From assembly GCF_009176645.1 (NCBI RefSeq), contig NZ_AP019007.1, positions 1,488,001 to 1,552,000 on the forward strand: DNA of 64,000 bases. Reading direction: 5' to 3'. The notes beneath the pieces were generated by a model. That model searched no databases and was not told where the DNA came from. It was given only the letters and a program-made list of their open reading frames with translations. Source of the DNA: Enterobacter oligotrophicus (GTDB lineage Bacteria > Pseudomonadota > Gammaproteobacteria > Enterobacterales > Enterobacteriaceae). This document shows positions 40,212 through 49,969 of the stretch, in pieces. The position numbers and the translations under genes were made by a program. Each line of letters begins with the position of its first letter. Position 1 is the stretch's first letter.

Positions 40212-42458
40212 CTAGCGGCCACCGCGGATCAGGCCACCCATACCGCGCCGCTCCATAAACGCAGCGACCTGATGCCGCACTTCGGTTGCCAGCTGTGCGT
40301 CCAGGCTGCGTGCAGCCAGTTCCTGAGCGTCTTCAATTTCAATATGACGTAACAGGTATTTCACACGAGCAACAGAACGACCGTTCATTGACAGGTGACG
40401 GAACCCCAGGCCAATCAGAATAGCAACACACATTGAATCCCCGGCCATTTCACCACACAGACGCAAATCAAGGCCGTGCTGTTCAGCTTCACGGGCGATC
40501 ATCGCCAGTGCGCGGAGCATGGCCGGATGCAGGCTGTCGTAAATACTGGCTACACGCGTGTTATTACGATCGACAGCCAGAATATATTGCGTCAAATCGT
40601 TGGTACCAACAGAGATAAAATCGACGCGGTTTGCCAGTTGCGGCAGCATAAAGACCATTGACGGCACTTCGAGCATCACGCCGATACGTGGTTTTGGGAT
40701 CGCATAGCCGATCATCTCCTCGACTTCGCGACCCGCACGCTCGATCAGGCGTCGTGCTTCGTCGATCTCGTCAATGCTGGTGACCATCGGCAGTAAAATG
40801 CTGAGGTTGCCGGTCGCCGCATTGGCGCGCAGCATAGCGCGCACCTGGATCAGGAAGATCTCAGGCTGATCGAGCGTAATGCGTATCCCCCGCCAGCCGA
40901 GACACGGGTTCTCTTCGCTGATCGGCATGTACGGCAGTTGTTTATCCGCCCCGACGTCCAGTGTACGCAGGGTGACAGGTTTGTCGTTAAACATCTGCAA
41001 CATACCCTGATACTGCGCGACCTGCTCCTCTTCAGACGGGAAGCCGCTTTGCAGCATGAACGGAATTTCGGTGCGGTAAAGACCGATGCCGTCGATTCGA
41101 CTGCCGAGCTTCTCTTCGTGTTCGGGGCTTAAACCGGCATTGAGCATCACCTTGATCCGCTCGCCGCTTTTCAGCTGTGCGGGCAGGTTAACGTCATCTT
41201 CCGCCAGCTTGCTTAATTCATTCTCTTCGCTGATAAGGCGCTGGTATTCCTGCAGCAGTACCGGCTCAGGATCGACCAGAAGCTCACCGCGATACCCGTC
41301 CACGACCAGAGTACGCCGGTGCAGAACCGAAGGCTGAATATCCGCGCCCATAACGGTCGGGATACCGAGTGCGCGTACCATAATGGCCGCATGGGAGTTA
41401 GCGGCACCGTCTCGCACCACCACGCCCGCAAGCCTGTCCTGAGGCAGTTCAGCAAGCGTTGTAGCAGAAAGCTCATCGGCAACCAGCACAAACCGTTTAG
41501 GCCAGGCATTTGCCCCCTGAATGGTATCGTCGAGATGGAACAGCAACCGCTGCCCCAGGGTGCGGAGATCGCCCGCACGCTCTTTCAGATAGCCGTCGGT
41601 CAGCGCCGCAAACTGCTCAGCAAATTTCTCGATGACTTTTTTAACGGCCCATTCCGCGACCGAGCCTTTATCCACCTCAGCAAACAGTTCCCGACGCAGG
41701 CGTGCGTCGGAAAGCAGGTGCGAGTAAAGGTCAAAAATGGCCGCCGTCTCTTTTTGCGCACCTGCCGCAAAGCGTTTGCTGTAACGGCGAAACTCGTTCG
41801 CCGCCTCTTCCAGCGCGGCGGTCAGGCGTTCACGCTCAAGTGCTGCATCAAGCGTGGAAGCCTCGTAAACCTGCTCCATCAACGGCAGCGTGGCGTCCAT
41901 CCAGCCTTCAGCAATCGCCACGCCCGGCGAGGCCGGAAGTGCACGAATACGCGTATGGCGATACTGGCCAAAGAGCGCAGCCAGCTGAGACTGGGATAGG
42001 ATCGCCGCCATCTGGGTTGCCAGCGTCACGAGGAAGGACTCTTCGCTTTCGTCGTACTGACGTAGTTCACGTTGCTGAACAACAAGCACGCCAAGTAGCT
42101 GGCGACGCTGAATTATGGGCACGCCCAGGAAAGCACGGAAGCGCTCTTCTTTTACGGAAGGGATATATTTAAAGCTGGGGTGTTTTTGCGCATCAGCGAG
42201 GTTGATGGGTTCCGCCAAGCGCCCGACCAGGCCCACAATGCCTTCATCAAACGCGAGCGTAACGGTACGCCCCCGTGGTTTTTTCAAACCACGGGTCGCC
42301 ATCAGGTAATAGCAGCGCCGATCGTGGTCGGCCAGATATACCGAACAAACTTCGGTTTCCATCGCAAGACAGATGTCGGTCACCAGAATGTTCAGCGCCT
42401 CGTTCAGGCGAGGCGCACTGGCGACCTTCTCGACTATTTCTCGCAAGCGGGTGAGCAT
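40212..42458 (-). CDS. ptsP: Nitrogen PTS phosphotransferase enzyme I (EI-Ntr)
   Basis: First enzyme of the nitrogen-linked phosphotransferase relay (PtsP-NPr-EIIA-Ntr). 748 residues as in E. coli. An N-terminal GAF domain covers about residues 15-160 and senses glutamine/2-oxoglutarate in known homologues. The phosphorylated histidine is in GAANSHAAIMVRALG near residue 356, and the PEP-binding barrel follows (LRTLDVGADK, GTNDLTQY). It lies 12 bp after rppH. Confidence 0.97.
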   Translation of the reverse strand: MLTRLREIVEKVASAPRLNEALNILVTDICLAMETEVCSVYLADHDRRCYYLMATRGLKKPRGRTVTLAFDEGIVGLVGRLAEPINLADAQKHPSFKYIPSVKEERFRAFLGVPIIQRRQLLGVLVVQQRELRQYDESEESFLVTLATQMAAILSQSQLAALFGQYRHTRIRALPASPGVAIAEGWMDATLPLMEQVYEASTLDAALERERLTAALEEAANEFRRYSKRFAAGAQKETAAIFDLYSHLLSDARLRRELFAEVDKGSVAEWAVKKVIEKFAEQFAALTDGYLKERAGDLRTLGQRLLFHLDDTIQGANAWPKRFVLVADELSATTLAELPQDRLAGVVVRDGAANSHAAIMVRALGIPTVMGADIQPSVLHRRTLVVDGYRGELLVDPEPVLLQEYQRLISEENELSKLAEDDVNLPAQLKSGERIKVMLNAGLSPEHEEKLGSRIDGIGLYRTEIPFMLQSGFPSEEEQVAQYQGMLQMFNDKPVTLRTLDVGADKQLPYMPISEENPCLGWRGIRITLDQPEIFLIQVRAMLRANAATGNLSILLPMVTSIDEIDEARRLIERAGREVEEMIGYAIPKPRIGVMLEVPSMVFMLPQLANRVDFISVGTNDLTQYILAVDRNNTRVASIYDSLHPAMLRALAMIAREAEQHGLDLRLCGEMAGDSMCVAILIGLGFRHLSMNGRSVARVKYLLRHIEIEDAQELAARSLDAQLATEVRHQVAAFMERRGMGGLIRGGR

Positions 42459-42470
42459 GATTTGCGTAGC

Positions 42471-43001
42471 TTAACCTCTTTTACGTCGCCAGGCAGGTGC
42501 GCTCTGCGGCTTAGGAGGGGCCTCCTGAAGCTGCATAACAACACTTGCAAACTCTTTCATCACCCTACGGTAAACATCGCGCTTAAATGACACGACCTGA
42601 CGAACAGGATACCAGTAGCTTACCCAGCGCCAGCCATCAAACTCCGGCGTACTGCTGGTTTGCATATTGATATCTGAATCGTTGCCCACCAACTGCAGCA
42701 GAAACCATTTTTGTTTCTGGCCGATACAAACCGGCTTTGTGTCCCAACGCACCAAACGTTTCGGTAACTTGTAACGCAACCAGTTGCGGGTCGAAGCCAG
42801 GATGCGAACATCTTTTCGGCTTAAACCGACCTCTTCAAACAGCTCCCGGTACATCGCTTGTTCTGGGGACTCCCCTGGATTGATCCCGCCTTGCGGGAAC
42901 TGCCAGGAGTGCTGACCATATCGTCGGGCCCACATCACCTGGCCCTGACGATTACAAATTACTATCCCGACGTTCGGGCGGTAGCCATCGTCATCAATCA
43001 C
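42471..43001 (-). CDS. rppH: RNA pyrophosphohydrolase RppH
   Basis: Nudix hydrolase that removes pyrophosphate from mRNA 5' ends and so starts decay. 176 residues, equal to E. coli. The Nudix box runs from [18 protein letters not shown] (residues 38-55) into EEVGL, with the metal-binding glutamates intact. Start [17 protein letters not shown]. First gene of the rppH-ptsP unit, divergent from mutH across the DARS2-like region. Confidence 0.97.
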   Translation of the reverse strand: MIDDDGYRPNVGIVICNRQGQVMWARRYGQHSWQFPQGGINPGESPEQAMYRELFEEVGLSRKDVRILASTRNWLRYKLPKRLVRWDTKPVCIGQKQKWFLLQLVGNDSDINMQTSSTPEFDGWRWVSYWYPVRQVVSFKRDVYRRVMKEFASVVMQLQEAPPKPQSAPAWRRKRG

Positions 43002-43684
43002 CGGACTACCCCAAACTAAACCTTATATATGAATGATTGTTTCACACTACAGGGAGGCGGTAAACCACTCTCTTACGGGCCTGTAACCTAATAACATTTG
43101 AATAACTCACAAATAAAGGGCGAGTTATAAACAGATGAGGCACCGCAAAGGCAATTTTATTCACCTTTTCTGTGGATATAGTTGTGAAGAAGTACGGAAT
43201 TACCGATGAACAACCTGAAAACCATGCAATATCACCACTGTGACATCAAAAAATAATTTTATTATTTTCATCCAGTTAATGACGTTTTGATTGTGCAAAT
43301 GGTGAATAACGTGATGATCGTCACATCAGCGATCCTCGTGCTGATGAAAGATCGAACAGTGTCGGTTTTATCCACAGATTGTGCCAATAAGTTAGGCACA
43401 ATCTGTGTGAAAATTCGATTTTCGTCGCACGTCAAGGCTGTAAATTGAAACAGTAGTGAGGGTTATTCCCAGTTATCCCACTTTTCTGTGGATAACATGG
43501 TGTAAGATCCTGTTTATTGTCAGTGACCAGATTTGAACAACCTGCTTTTTGCGCACAGACCCTTTTCCCAGAAAAGATAAAAAAACATATAAATCATAGA
43601 GATGTGATATTTACGCAGAAAAAGTTAAACTCTGTCCACAGAGGGTAAATTATCAGTTCATTTTTTAATCAAAGGGTTAACTTC
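43002..43684. promoter_or_regulatory. rppH-mutH intergenic region, DARS2 (DnaA-reactivating sequence)
   Basis: 683 bp without a supported gene. In E. coli this same rppH(ygdP)-mutH gap contains DARS2, which turns ADP-DnaA into ATP-DnaA with IHF and Fis. Seen here: two perfect DnaA boxes TTATCCACA, at 43368-43376 (plus) and 43487-43495 (minus), and one-mismatch boxes at 43157-43165 (plus), 43171-43179 (minus) and 43301-43309 (minus). A 13-bp perfect inverted repeat (43373-43385 with 43395-43407) overlaps the first perfect box. Promoters for rppH and mutH must also be here. Which boxes are DARS boxes I-III was not assigned. Confidence 0.82.
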
Positions 43685-44377
43685 ATGCTTTCGCTTGCGC
43701 CGCTCCTTTCTCCCCCTGCCAGTGAGGCTCAACTATTGCACCAGGCACAGCGTCTGGCCGGTTTTTCGCTGGGGGAACTGGCTTCGATGGCAGGTTTACC
43801 CATTCCAGAGGATCTCAAGCGCGATAAAGGCTGGATCGGTATGCTGCTGGAGCTTTGGCTGGGAGCGAGCGCAGGCAGTAAGCCGGAACAAGATTTCGCT
43901 GCACTGGGCGTTGAACTGAAAACGATCCCGGTAGACAGCCAGGGCAGGCCGCTGGAAACCACCTTTGTCTGCGTTGCGCCGTTAACGGGCAATAGCGGTG
44001 TGACCTGGGAAACCAGCCATGTTCGCCATAAGCTGAAACGGGTGCTATGGGTGCCCGTTGAAGGTGACAGACAAATCCCGCTGGCAGAGCGTCGCGTCGG
44101 CGCGCCTTTGCTCTGGAGCCCTGATGAAGAGGAAGAGAGGCAGCTTTGCCAGGACTGGGAAGAGCTGATGGATATGATTGTGCTGGGGCAGGTGGAGCGC
44201 ATCACCGCCCGTCACGGCGAAGTGTTACAGCTGCGTCCGAAAGCCGCCAACAGCAAGGCGTTAACAGAAGCCGTCGGGGCGCGCGGCGAACCGATCCTGA
44301 CGTTGCCACGCGGCTTCTACCTTAAAAAAAATTTCACCGGCGCACTGCTGGCACGCCATTTTTTACTAAAAACGTAG
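43685..44377 (+). CDS. mutH: DNA mismatch repair endonuclease MutH
   Basis: Nicks the unmethylated strand at hemimethylated GATC sites after activation by MutS-MutL. 230 residues against 229 in E. coli. The catalytic DxnExK pattern of the PD-(D/E)XK fold is in [13 protein letters not shown] near residues 71-83, with the aspartate just before (KPEQDF). ATG at 43685 follows AAAGGGTTAACTTC. In E. coli ygdQ follows; here it is absent and ygdR comes next. Confidence 0.97.
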   Translation: MLSLAPLLSPPASEAQLLHQAQRLAGFSLGELASMAGLPIPEDLKRDKGWIGMLLELWLGASAGSKPEQDFAALGVELKTIPVDSQGRPLETTFVCVAPLTGNSGVTWETSHVRHKLKRVLWVPVEGDRQIPLAERRVGAPLLWSPDEEEERQLCQDWEELMDMIVLGQVERITARHGEVLQLRPKAANSKALTEAVGARGEPILTLPRGFYLKKNFTGALLARHFLLKT

Positions 44378-44505
44378 TTTTTTAACGGAAATTGAGCGCT
44401 ATCAATCATATTTACGTTGTTTTTAAGATTTTACTACTTTTACCTGTCGTAATATCGGGTTATTACTACACTATGATTTGATACGAGCCAGTGAGGATGA
44501 TAACG

Positions 44506-44724
44506 ATGAAAAAATGGGCAGTGATAATCTCGGCGGTAGGTTTAGCGTTTGCGGTATCGGGTTGTAGCAGTGATTACGTTATGGCAACAAAAGACGGACG
44601 TATGATTTTGACCGATGGCAAACCTGAAGTCGACGACGACACCGGCCTGGTGAGCTACCGCGATCAGGAAGGTAATAAGATGCAGATCAATCGCGACGAA
44701 GTATCCCAGATCATCGAGCGATAA
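44506..44724 (+). CDS. ygdR: YgdI/YgdR family small lipoprotein
   Basis: 72-residue DUF903 lipoprotein, paralogue of ygdI at 17.2 kb. The lipobox is VSGC with cysteine 20, and the mature part has [18 protein letters not shown], the family core. I chose ATG 44506, preceded by GAGGATGATAACG, which matches the E. coli length; the frame extends five codons upstream. Unknown function. Confidence 0.93.
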   Translation: MKKWAVIISAVGLAFAVSGCSSDYVMATKDGRMILTDGKPEVDDDTGLVSYRDQEGNKMQINRDEVSQIIER

Positions 44725-44855
44725 ACGGATTAAGGTCAGTGGCTTGCTGGCCTCCTTGAATTTTTTCTTCCCCTTTTGCTTCCCCTCTGCCATGTTTATA
44801 TTCCTTTGTCGGGAAGTTCCTGACGCGGTCTGTCTTTTAATGAAGGAAGCCGGCT

Positions 44856-45896
44856 ATGCATTATCACCGTATCCCCCACAGCGCTCTGGAGATAAGCCAA
44901 CTGGGGTTGGGCACGATGACATTTGGTGAACAAAACAGCGAAGCCGATGCCCATGCACAACTCGACTATGCCGTCAGCCAGGGGATTAACCTGATTGATG
45001 TTGCAGAGATGTACCCTGTGCCACCACGCCCGGAAACGCAAGGGCTAACCGAAACCTACGTCGGTAACTGGCTGGCAAAACGCGGCAATCGCGAAAAGCT
45101 GATTGTTGCCTCCAAAGTCAGCGGACCCTCCCGCAATAACGATGCCGGGATACGTCCGAACCAGATCCTCGATCGCAAGAATATCCACGCCGCGCTGGAT
45201 GCCAGCCTTAAGCGGCTGCAAACCGACTATCTCGACCTTTACCAGGTGCACTGGCCGCAACGTCCCACTAACTGCTTTGGTAAGCTCGGCTACAGCTGGA
45301 ACGAGAGCGCACCGGCCGTTACGCTGCTTGAAACGCTGGAAGCCCTGACTGAATGCCAGCGCGCGGGCAAGATCCGCTACATTGGTGTCTCAAACGAAAC
45401 GGCGTTTGGTGTAATGCGTTACCTGCACCTGGCGGATAAACATGATTTGCCACGCATCGTTACCATCCAGAATCCCTATAGCCTGCTGAACCGCAGTTAC
45501 GAAGTGGGCCTGGCAGAAGTCACGCAGTATGAAGAGGTGGAGTTGCTCGCCTACTCATGTCTGGGCTTTGGTACGCTGACCGGCAAATACCTGAACGGTG
45601 CGAAGCCTGCCGGAGCGCGTAATACCCTTTTCAGCCGTTTTACCCGTTACAGCGGCGAGCAGACGCAGAAAGCCGTTGCGGCCTATGTTGATATCGCGAA
45701 ACGTCACGGCCTTGATCCCGCCCAGATGGCGCTGGCCTTCGTGCGTCGTCAACCGTTTGTCGCCAGCACCCTGCTGGGCGCGACGACAATGGAACAGTTG
45801 AAAACCAACATTGAAAGTTTCCATCTGAACCTGAGTGAAGAGGTATTAGCGGAGATTGAAGCGGTGCATCAGTTTTATACCTATCCGGCACCGTAA
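44856..45896 (+). CDS. tas: NADP(H)-dependent aldo-keto reductase Tas
   Basis: Aldo-keto reductase, 346 residues as in E. coli Tas, named for suppressing tyrosine auxotrophy in starved cells; the true substrate is unknown. The catalytic tetrad tyrosine lies in DVAEMYPVPPRPETQG near residue 53. The C-terminal LLGATTMEQLKTNIES is the usual NADPH-binding end. ATG at 44856 follows AAGGAAGCCGGCT. It converges on lplT, with a REP pair between. Confidence 0.94.
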   Translation: MHYHRIPHSALEISQLGLGTMTFGEQNSEADAHAQLDYAVSQGINLIDVAEMYPVPPRPETQGLTETYVGNWLAKRGNREKLIVASKVSGPSRNNDAGIRPNQILDRKNIHAALDASLKRLQTDYLDLYQVHWPQRPTNCFGKLGYSWNESAPAVTLLETLEALTECQRAGKIRYIGVSNETAFGVMRYLHLADKHDLPRIVTIQNPYSLLNRSYEVGLAEVTQYEEVELLAYSCLGFGTLTGKYLNGAKPAGARNTLFSRFTRYSGEQTQKAVAAYVDIAKRHGLDPAQMALAFVRRQPFVASTLLGATTMEQLKTNIESFHLNLSEEVLAEIEAVHQFYTYPAP

Positions 45897-45908
45897 GTGG
45901 ACGCTTTT

Positions 45909-45996
45909 GCCGGGTGGCGGATTCGCCTGACCCGGCCTACGTTTCGTGATGTTGGCGGATTTTGTAGGCCCGGTAAGGCAACGCCGCCACCGGGCA
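45909..45996. repeat. Inverted pair of REP units (BIME)
   Basis: Two REP units facing each other: 45909-45941 (GCCGGGTGGCGG… CGGCCTAC) and 45964-45996 (GTAGGCCCGGTAAGGC… CACCGGGCA). They fill the gap between convergent tas and lplT. Confidence 0.85.
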
Positions 45997-46002
45997 CTGA
46001 TA

Positions 46003-47196
46003 TCAACGACGACGCTGCCAGATCCACAACCCGGCAATCGCCAGCGCGAACAGCGCGCCAAACCCGACGCCAATCCCCACCACTGGCGCACCCGCTTTTA
46101 CTGCCAGCGAATAAAGCCCCAGCATTAACAGCATCGCCATGTTTTCACCAAGGTTTTGCACTGCAATAGCATTACCCGCCCCGACGGTCTGCTTGCCACG
46201 TTCCTGCAGTAGCGCATTCAGTGGCACGACAAAGAAACCACCCAGAATACCAATCAGGATCAGAAGCACATACGCTGGCAGCAACGCATGCTGGAGCGAG
46301 AAGAACAACACGCCGACGCCGATTAAAATCCCCGCAGGCATACAGCGTGCGACGGTCTCAAGCGTTACCAGTTTTGCCGCTGCCCCGGCACCGACGACAA
46401 TCCCGACAGCGACCATCGCGTTCAGATAAGTTGGCGTGGCGTTGTCAGCAATACCCAGCGCGACTGGCACCCACAGCACCAGCAGGAAGCGGAGCGTCAC
46501 GCCCGCGCCCCAGAACATGCTGGTGCCCATCAGCGAGAATCGCGTTTCACCGTTACGCCACAGTACGCGGCAGGCGTTAAAGAAACTGCCCGTCATCGGG
46601 GTAAAACGCCAGGATTGCCCCGGACGCGCCACCGGCAACGTCGGGATAAACAGGTTTGCGATAACCGCGCCGCCATACACCGCCGCACATACGCCAAGCG
46701 CGGCGAGCACATGCCAGTCCGCCAGCACCCCCCCCGCCACGGACCCCACCAGGATCGCCGCAATGGTGGAGGACTCCATCAGGCCATTGGCTTTCACCAG
46801 CTTGTCACCGGTCGTCAGTTCGCCCAGGATGCCATACTTCGCCGGAGAGTAGGCCGCCGCGCCTATCCCCACCAGCGTATAGCCGATAAACGGGTTGATA
46901 CCCAAACAGATACTCGCCGCCCCCAACAGCTTAAGGCCGTTGGCAAACATCATTACCCGGCCTTTCGGGAAACTGTCCGCCACCTGCCCCACGAACGGCG
47001 CAAAGATAATGTAAGCACCCACAAACACCATCTGGAGGATCGGTTGGCTCCAGTCGGGATAAAATTCAGCTTTCAGCAGTGCCAGAGTGGCAAACAGCAG
47101 GGCGTTGTCGCCGAACGCAGAGAGAAACTGCGCGGCGATCACCGCCATCATGCCCTTCGACCAGAGTGAGGTGTTAGTGTGTACTGACTCACGCAT
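46003..47196 (-). CDS. lplT: Lysophospholipid transporter LplT
   Basis: Inner-membrane flippase of the major facilitator superfamily that moves lysophospholipids to the inner leaflet for Aas to re-acylate. 397 residues as in E. coli, about twelve hydrophobic segments; conserved [20 protein letters not shown] near residues 20-39. The ATG lies within the last codons of aas (8-base overlap), so the two are translationally coupled. Confidence 0.96.
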   Translation of the reverse strand: MRESVHTNTSLWSKGMMAVIAAQFLSAFGDNALLFATLALLKAEFYPDWSQPILQMVFVGAYIIFAPFVGQVADSFPKGRVMMFANGLKLLGAASICLGINPFIGYTLVGIGAAAYSPAKYGILGELTTGDKLVKANGLMESSTIAAILVGSVAGGVLADWHVLAALGVCAAVYGGAVIANLFIPTLPVARPGQSWRFTPMTGSFFNACRVLWRNGETRFSLMGTSMFWGAGVTLRFLLVLWVPVALGIADNATPTYLNAMVAVGIVVGAGAAAKLVTLETVARCMPAGILIGVGVLFFSLQHALLPAYVLLILIGILGGFFVVPLNALLQERGKQTVGAGNAIAVQNLGENMAMLLMLGLYSLAVKAGAPVVGIGVGFGALFALAIAGLWIWQRRR

Positions 47197-49348
47197 TGTG
47201 CTGTTCCGCCTCTTCGACCATACCTTTCAGGGTCACGAAATCGGGTTTACCACTCCCCAACACCGGAAGCTGTTTGAGGTAGCGAATATCACGCGGCACC
47301 GCCAGTTCAGGAATGCCGTGTTCGCGGGCATACTTAAGCAGCTGCTCACGCTTAAGCTCGCTGTCGGTGGTAAAGAGCACCAGCGCTTCACCTTTGCTGG
47401 CATCGTTCTTCACCACCGTTGCATGCATCTTGTCGGCTGATACCGCCGTCGCCAGCAGTTCCACCATTTCGAGAGAGACCATTTCACCCGCAATTTTAGC
47501 AAAGCGTTTTGCACGTCCCTGAATCTGCACAAAACCCTGCTCATCGAAGCGAACGATATCGCCTGTGTCGTACCAGCCTGTCTCAACCTCGCCGTTGACG
47601 TTTTCCGCCGTCGGCGCTTCAAGCACGCCTGGGTTTTCCACGCGCAGGTAGCCATTCATCACATTCGGCCCTTTCAGCTGCAGACGCCCCCCCTCTTCAA
47701 TCCCCGGTACCGCCAGCAGACGTGCATCCATCCCCGGCAGTATCCGCCCAACCGTACCCGGTTTCGCCGCCATCGGCACGTTGATAGAGACCACTGGCGC
47801 GCACTCTGTCACGCCATAGCCTTCCAGAATGCGCAGGCCAAACTTGTCCTGCCAGATCTGGCGCGTGCTGTCCTGCAGTTTTTCCGCACCCGCAACCACA
47901 TAACGCACGCGGAAGAAATCATACGGATTGGCAAAGCGGGCGTAATTGCCGAGAAACGTTGAGGTACCGAACAGCACGGTGCAGTTACGGTCATACACCA
48001 GCTCCGGCACAACGCGGTAGTGCAGCGGGCTTGGATAGAGGAACACTTCAGCCCCGGTCAGCAGCGGCGTAAAGAGGCCGACGGTCAGGCCAAAGGAGTG
48101 AAACAGCGGCAGCGCCGACATAAAGCGGTCGTTTGCCGTAAAATCAGCGATGGTTTTGATCTGCTCGACGTTCGCCAGAATGCTTTTATGACTGTGCACA
48201 ACGCCTTTCGGATTTCCTTCGGAACCCGAAGTAAAGAGGATAATCGCGTCATCTTCCGGCCGCTGTTTAACCTGCGCCAGGCGCGGCACAAGCAGGTGAG
48301 CAAATATCCACAGCTTATCACTCGTCGTCACGTCCGCTTTCAGATCTTCGAGGAAGACCCAGCGAACCTGAGTAAGTTGCTCCGGCAGATGCCACAGCTT
48401 GCCCTTGTCGAGAAACTGACGGGAAGTAAAGATAGTATTGATTTGCGCCGCGGTGATGGCGCTGGTCAGCCCTTTCACGCCCGCGGTGTAGTTCATCATC
48501 GCGGGAATACGGCCACGAGAAACGGCCCCGAAGATCACCGCTGCGCTGATCCCCGCGTTAGGCAGCATCAGGCCAATCTTTTCGCCCTGTTTGCTGTATT
48601 TCTCAAGAATACGCCCCACAAACAAGGTCTTGGTCAGCAGCTTACGGTACGTATCCGGCGTGAAGTTAATGTCCTCAATGCAGTTTTTCTTCGCGCCATA
48701 ACGGTACTGTGCCGCCAGCAAAGATTCATACAGCGTTTCACGGGGACGAATTGCCATGCGCGCTTCCATCATTTTCTGATGCAGCATTTCACCGGCGATT
48801 TTACGGCGATCGCGCGCCCGCGGAGCCTCTGGCATCGGCAGTGATGTCGGCGGCAGAATATGCAGGGTGATTTTCGGGAACAGGCGTTGCTTCACCAGCC
48901 CTTTCAGGCGGCTGAAATGGGTAAGCTCCGCCCCTTCAATGCGCAGCGGCACAACGGTGGCTTTTGACTTCGCCGCAACAAAACCTGCGCCGTCATAAAT
49001 TTTCATCAGCGAACCCGTTACCGAGATACGCCCTTCCGGGAAAATAACCACCGGACGCCCCTGCTCAACCAGGCGCACCAGATGCTTAATCATCATCGGT
49101 TTGGTCGGGTCGAGCGGCACAAAATCAATCAGCGGTGACAGCCAGCGCATGTACCATTTTTGGCTAATGGAGCTGTAAACCGCAAACACCGGACGCACAG
49201 GTAAAAACAGCGCCAGCAAAATGCCGTCAATAAAAGAAACGTGGTTTGGTGTGATAAGAACGCGTTCGCCGTGAAGCGCCTGGGTATCACCAGTTACGCG
49301 AATGCGAAAAAGAACACGAAACAGAGTACGGAAGAACCCAAATAGCAT
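47189..49348 (-). CDS. aas: 2-acylglycerophosphoethanolamine acyltransferase / acyl-ACP synthetase
   Basis: Bifunctional membrane enzyme that activates a fatty acid onto ACP and transfers it to lysophosphatidylethanolamine. 719 residues as in E. coli from ATG 49348, preceded by AAAGGGAGTTGAG; the frame is open 31 codons further. The acyltransferase motif is [14 protein letters not shown] near residues 31-44, with FPEGRI downstream. The AMP-binding motif [18 protein letters not shown] lies near 370-387. Upstream lies omrA on the same strand. Confidence 0.97.
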   Translation of the reverse strand: MLFGFFRTLFRVLFRIRVTGDTQALHGERVLITPNHVSFIDGILLALFLPVRPVFAVYSSISQKWYMRWLSPLIDFVPLDPTKPMMIKHLVRLVEQGRPVVIFPEGRISVTGSLMKIYDGAGFVAAKSKATVVPLRIEGAELTHFSRLKGLVKQRLFPKITLHILPPTSLPMPEAPRARDRRKIAGEMLHQKMMEARMAIRPRETLYESLLAAQYRYGAKKNCIEDINFTPDTYRKLLTKTLFVGRILEKYSKQGEKIGLMLPNAGISAAVIFGAVSRGRIPAMMNYTAGVKGLTSAITAAQINTIFTSRQFLDKGKLWHLPEQLTQVRWVFLEDLKADVTTSDKLWIFAHLLVPRLAQVKQRPEDDAIILFTSGSEGNPKGVVHSHKSILANVEQIKTIADFTANDRFMSALPLFHSFGLTVGLFTPLLTGAEVFLYPSPLHYRVVPELVYDRNCTVLFGTSTFLGNYARFANPYDFFRVRYVVAGAEKLQDSTRQIWQDKFGLRILEGYGVTECAPVVSINVPMAAKPGTVGRILPGMDARLLAVPGIEEGGRLQLKGPNVMNGYLRVENPGVLEAPTAENVNGEVETGWYDTGDIVRFDEQGFVQIQGRAKRFAKIAGEMVSLEMVELLATAVSADKMHATVVKNDASKGEALVLFTTDSELKREQLLKYAREHGIPELAVPRDIRYLKQLPVLGSGKPDFVTLKGMVEEAEQHNA

Positions 49349-49440
49349 CTCAACTCCCTTTGCCAGCCGGTATGAAGGGTTATTAAATGGTGGCAGATTA
49401 CACGAGAAGTGGTAAGGGAGCGACAGCAAAAATAGAGGCA

Positions 49441-49526
49441 AAAAAAAACCTGCGCATCCGCGCAGGTTGGTGCAAGAGATGAGTACGAAATCGTACTAAG
49501 AATTCTCACCAATCAATACCTCTGGG
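49441..49526 (-). ncRNA. omrA: OmrA small RNA
   Basis: 86-nt Hfq-dependent sRNA induced by EnvZ-OmpR that represses outer-membrane proteins such as CirA, FecA, OmpT and curli regulator CsgD. On the minus strand it begins CCCAGAGGTATTGATTGGTG, the conserved seed, and ends in the hairpin AACCTGCGCGGATGCGCAGG plus eight U. It lies between aas and galR, exactly as in E. coli. Confidence 0.95.
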
Positions 49527-49642
49527 ATCTTGATTGTGGCTGCTCGCCCTACGCTTCGCCAGCGAGAAAACGCAAGGGAATGAGCCTAAGTGCAACCAGG
49601 TGTGAATATTCTCAGTTGCTGTTACAGGTTGAACTTACAGGC

Positions 49643-49724
49643 AAAAAAAACCTGCGTAAAAACGCAGGTTGGTGTAAATCGTGTTAATCAACCGGAGTTG
49701 ATTCCACCTATCAATACCTCTGGG
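49643..49724 (-). ncRNA. omrB: OmrB small RNA
   Basis: 82-nt twin of OmrA. It begins CCCAGAGGTATTGATAGGTG and ends with the stem AACCTGCG/CGCAGGTT plus eight U. Only the two ends resemble OmrA; the middle differs. The two start points are 198 bp apart, and each has its own promoter stretch in the minus direction. Confidence 0.95.
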
Positions 49725-49935
49725 ATCTCGACTCTACCAATCCCCCGCTCTTCTTTGCTATCGGACAATCGCAACAGCCTGAGGCAAAGTGTAACTAAAG
49801 GTTCGAATTGACATTATTTTGACATGACTGGCCGTGTAACGATTACACCACGGCGGTTGGGTCTGCATCACGTTTGTCGATTGCGGAACCGCGCTCCCCT
49901 TGAATGCGCGCCACTTTTCCGCAACACTAGTTGGT

Positions 49936-49951
49936 GTGTAAACGCTTACCC
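49936..49951. promoter_or_regulatory. GalR-type operator upstream of galR
   Basis: GTGTAAACGCTTACCC matches the GalR/GalS operator consensus GTGKAANCGNTTNCAC at every defined position but one. It ends 18 bp before the galR ATG, suggesting autoregulation. Confidence 0.7.
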
Positions 49952-49969
49952 CTAATAAGAAGGTATTTA

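Noticed and set aside
43157..43495. DnaA box cluster as a possible replication origin
   Set aside because: No AT-rich 13-mer unwinding array was seen, and the rppH-mutH position corresponds to DARS2, not to oriC.
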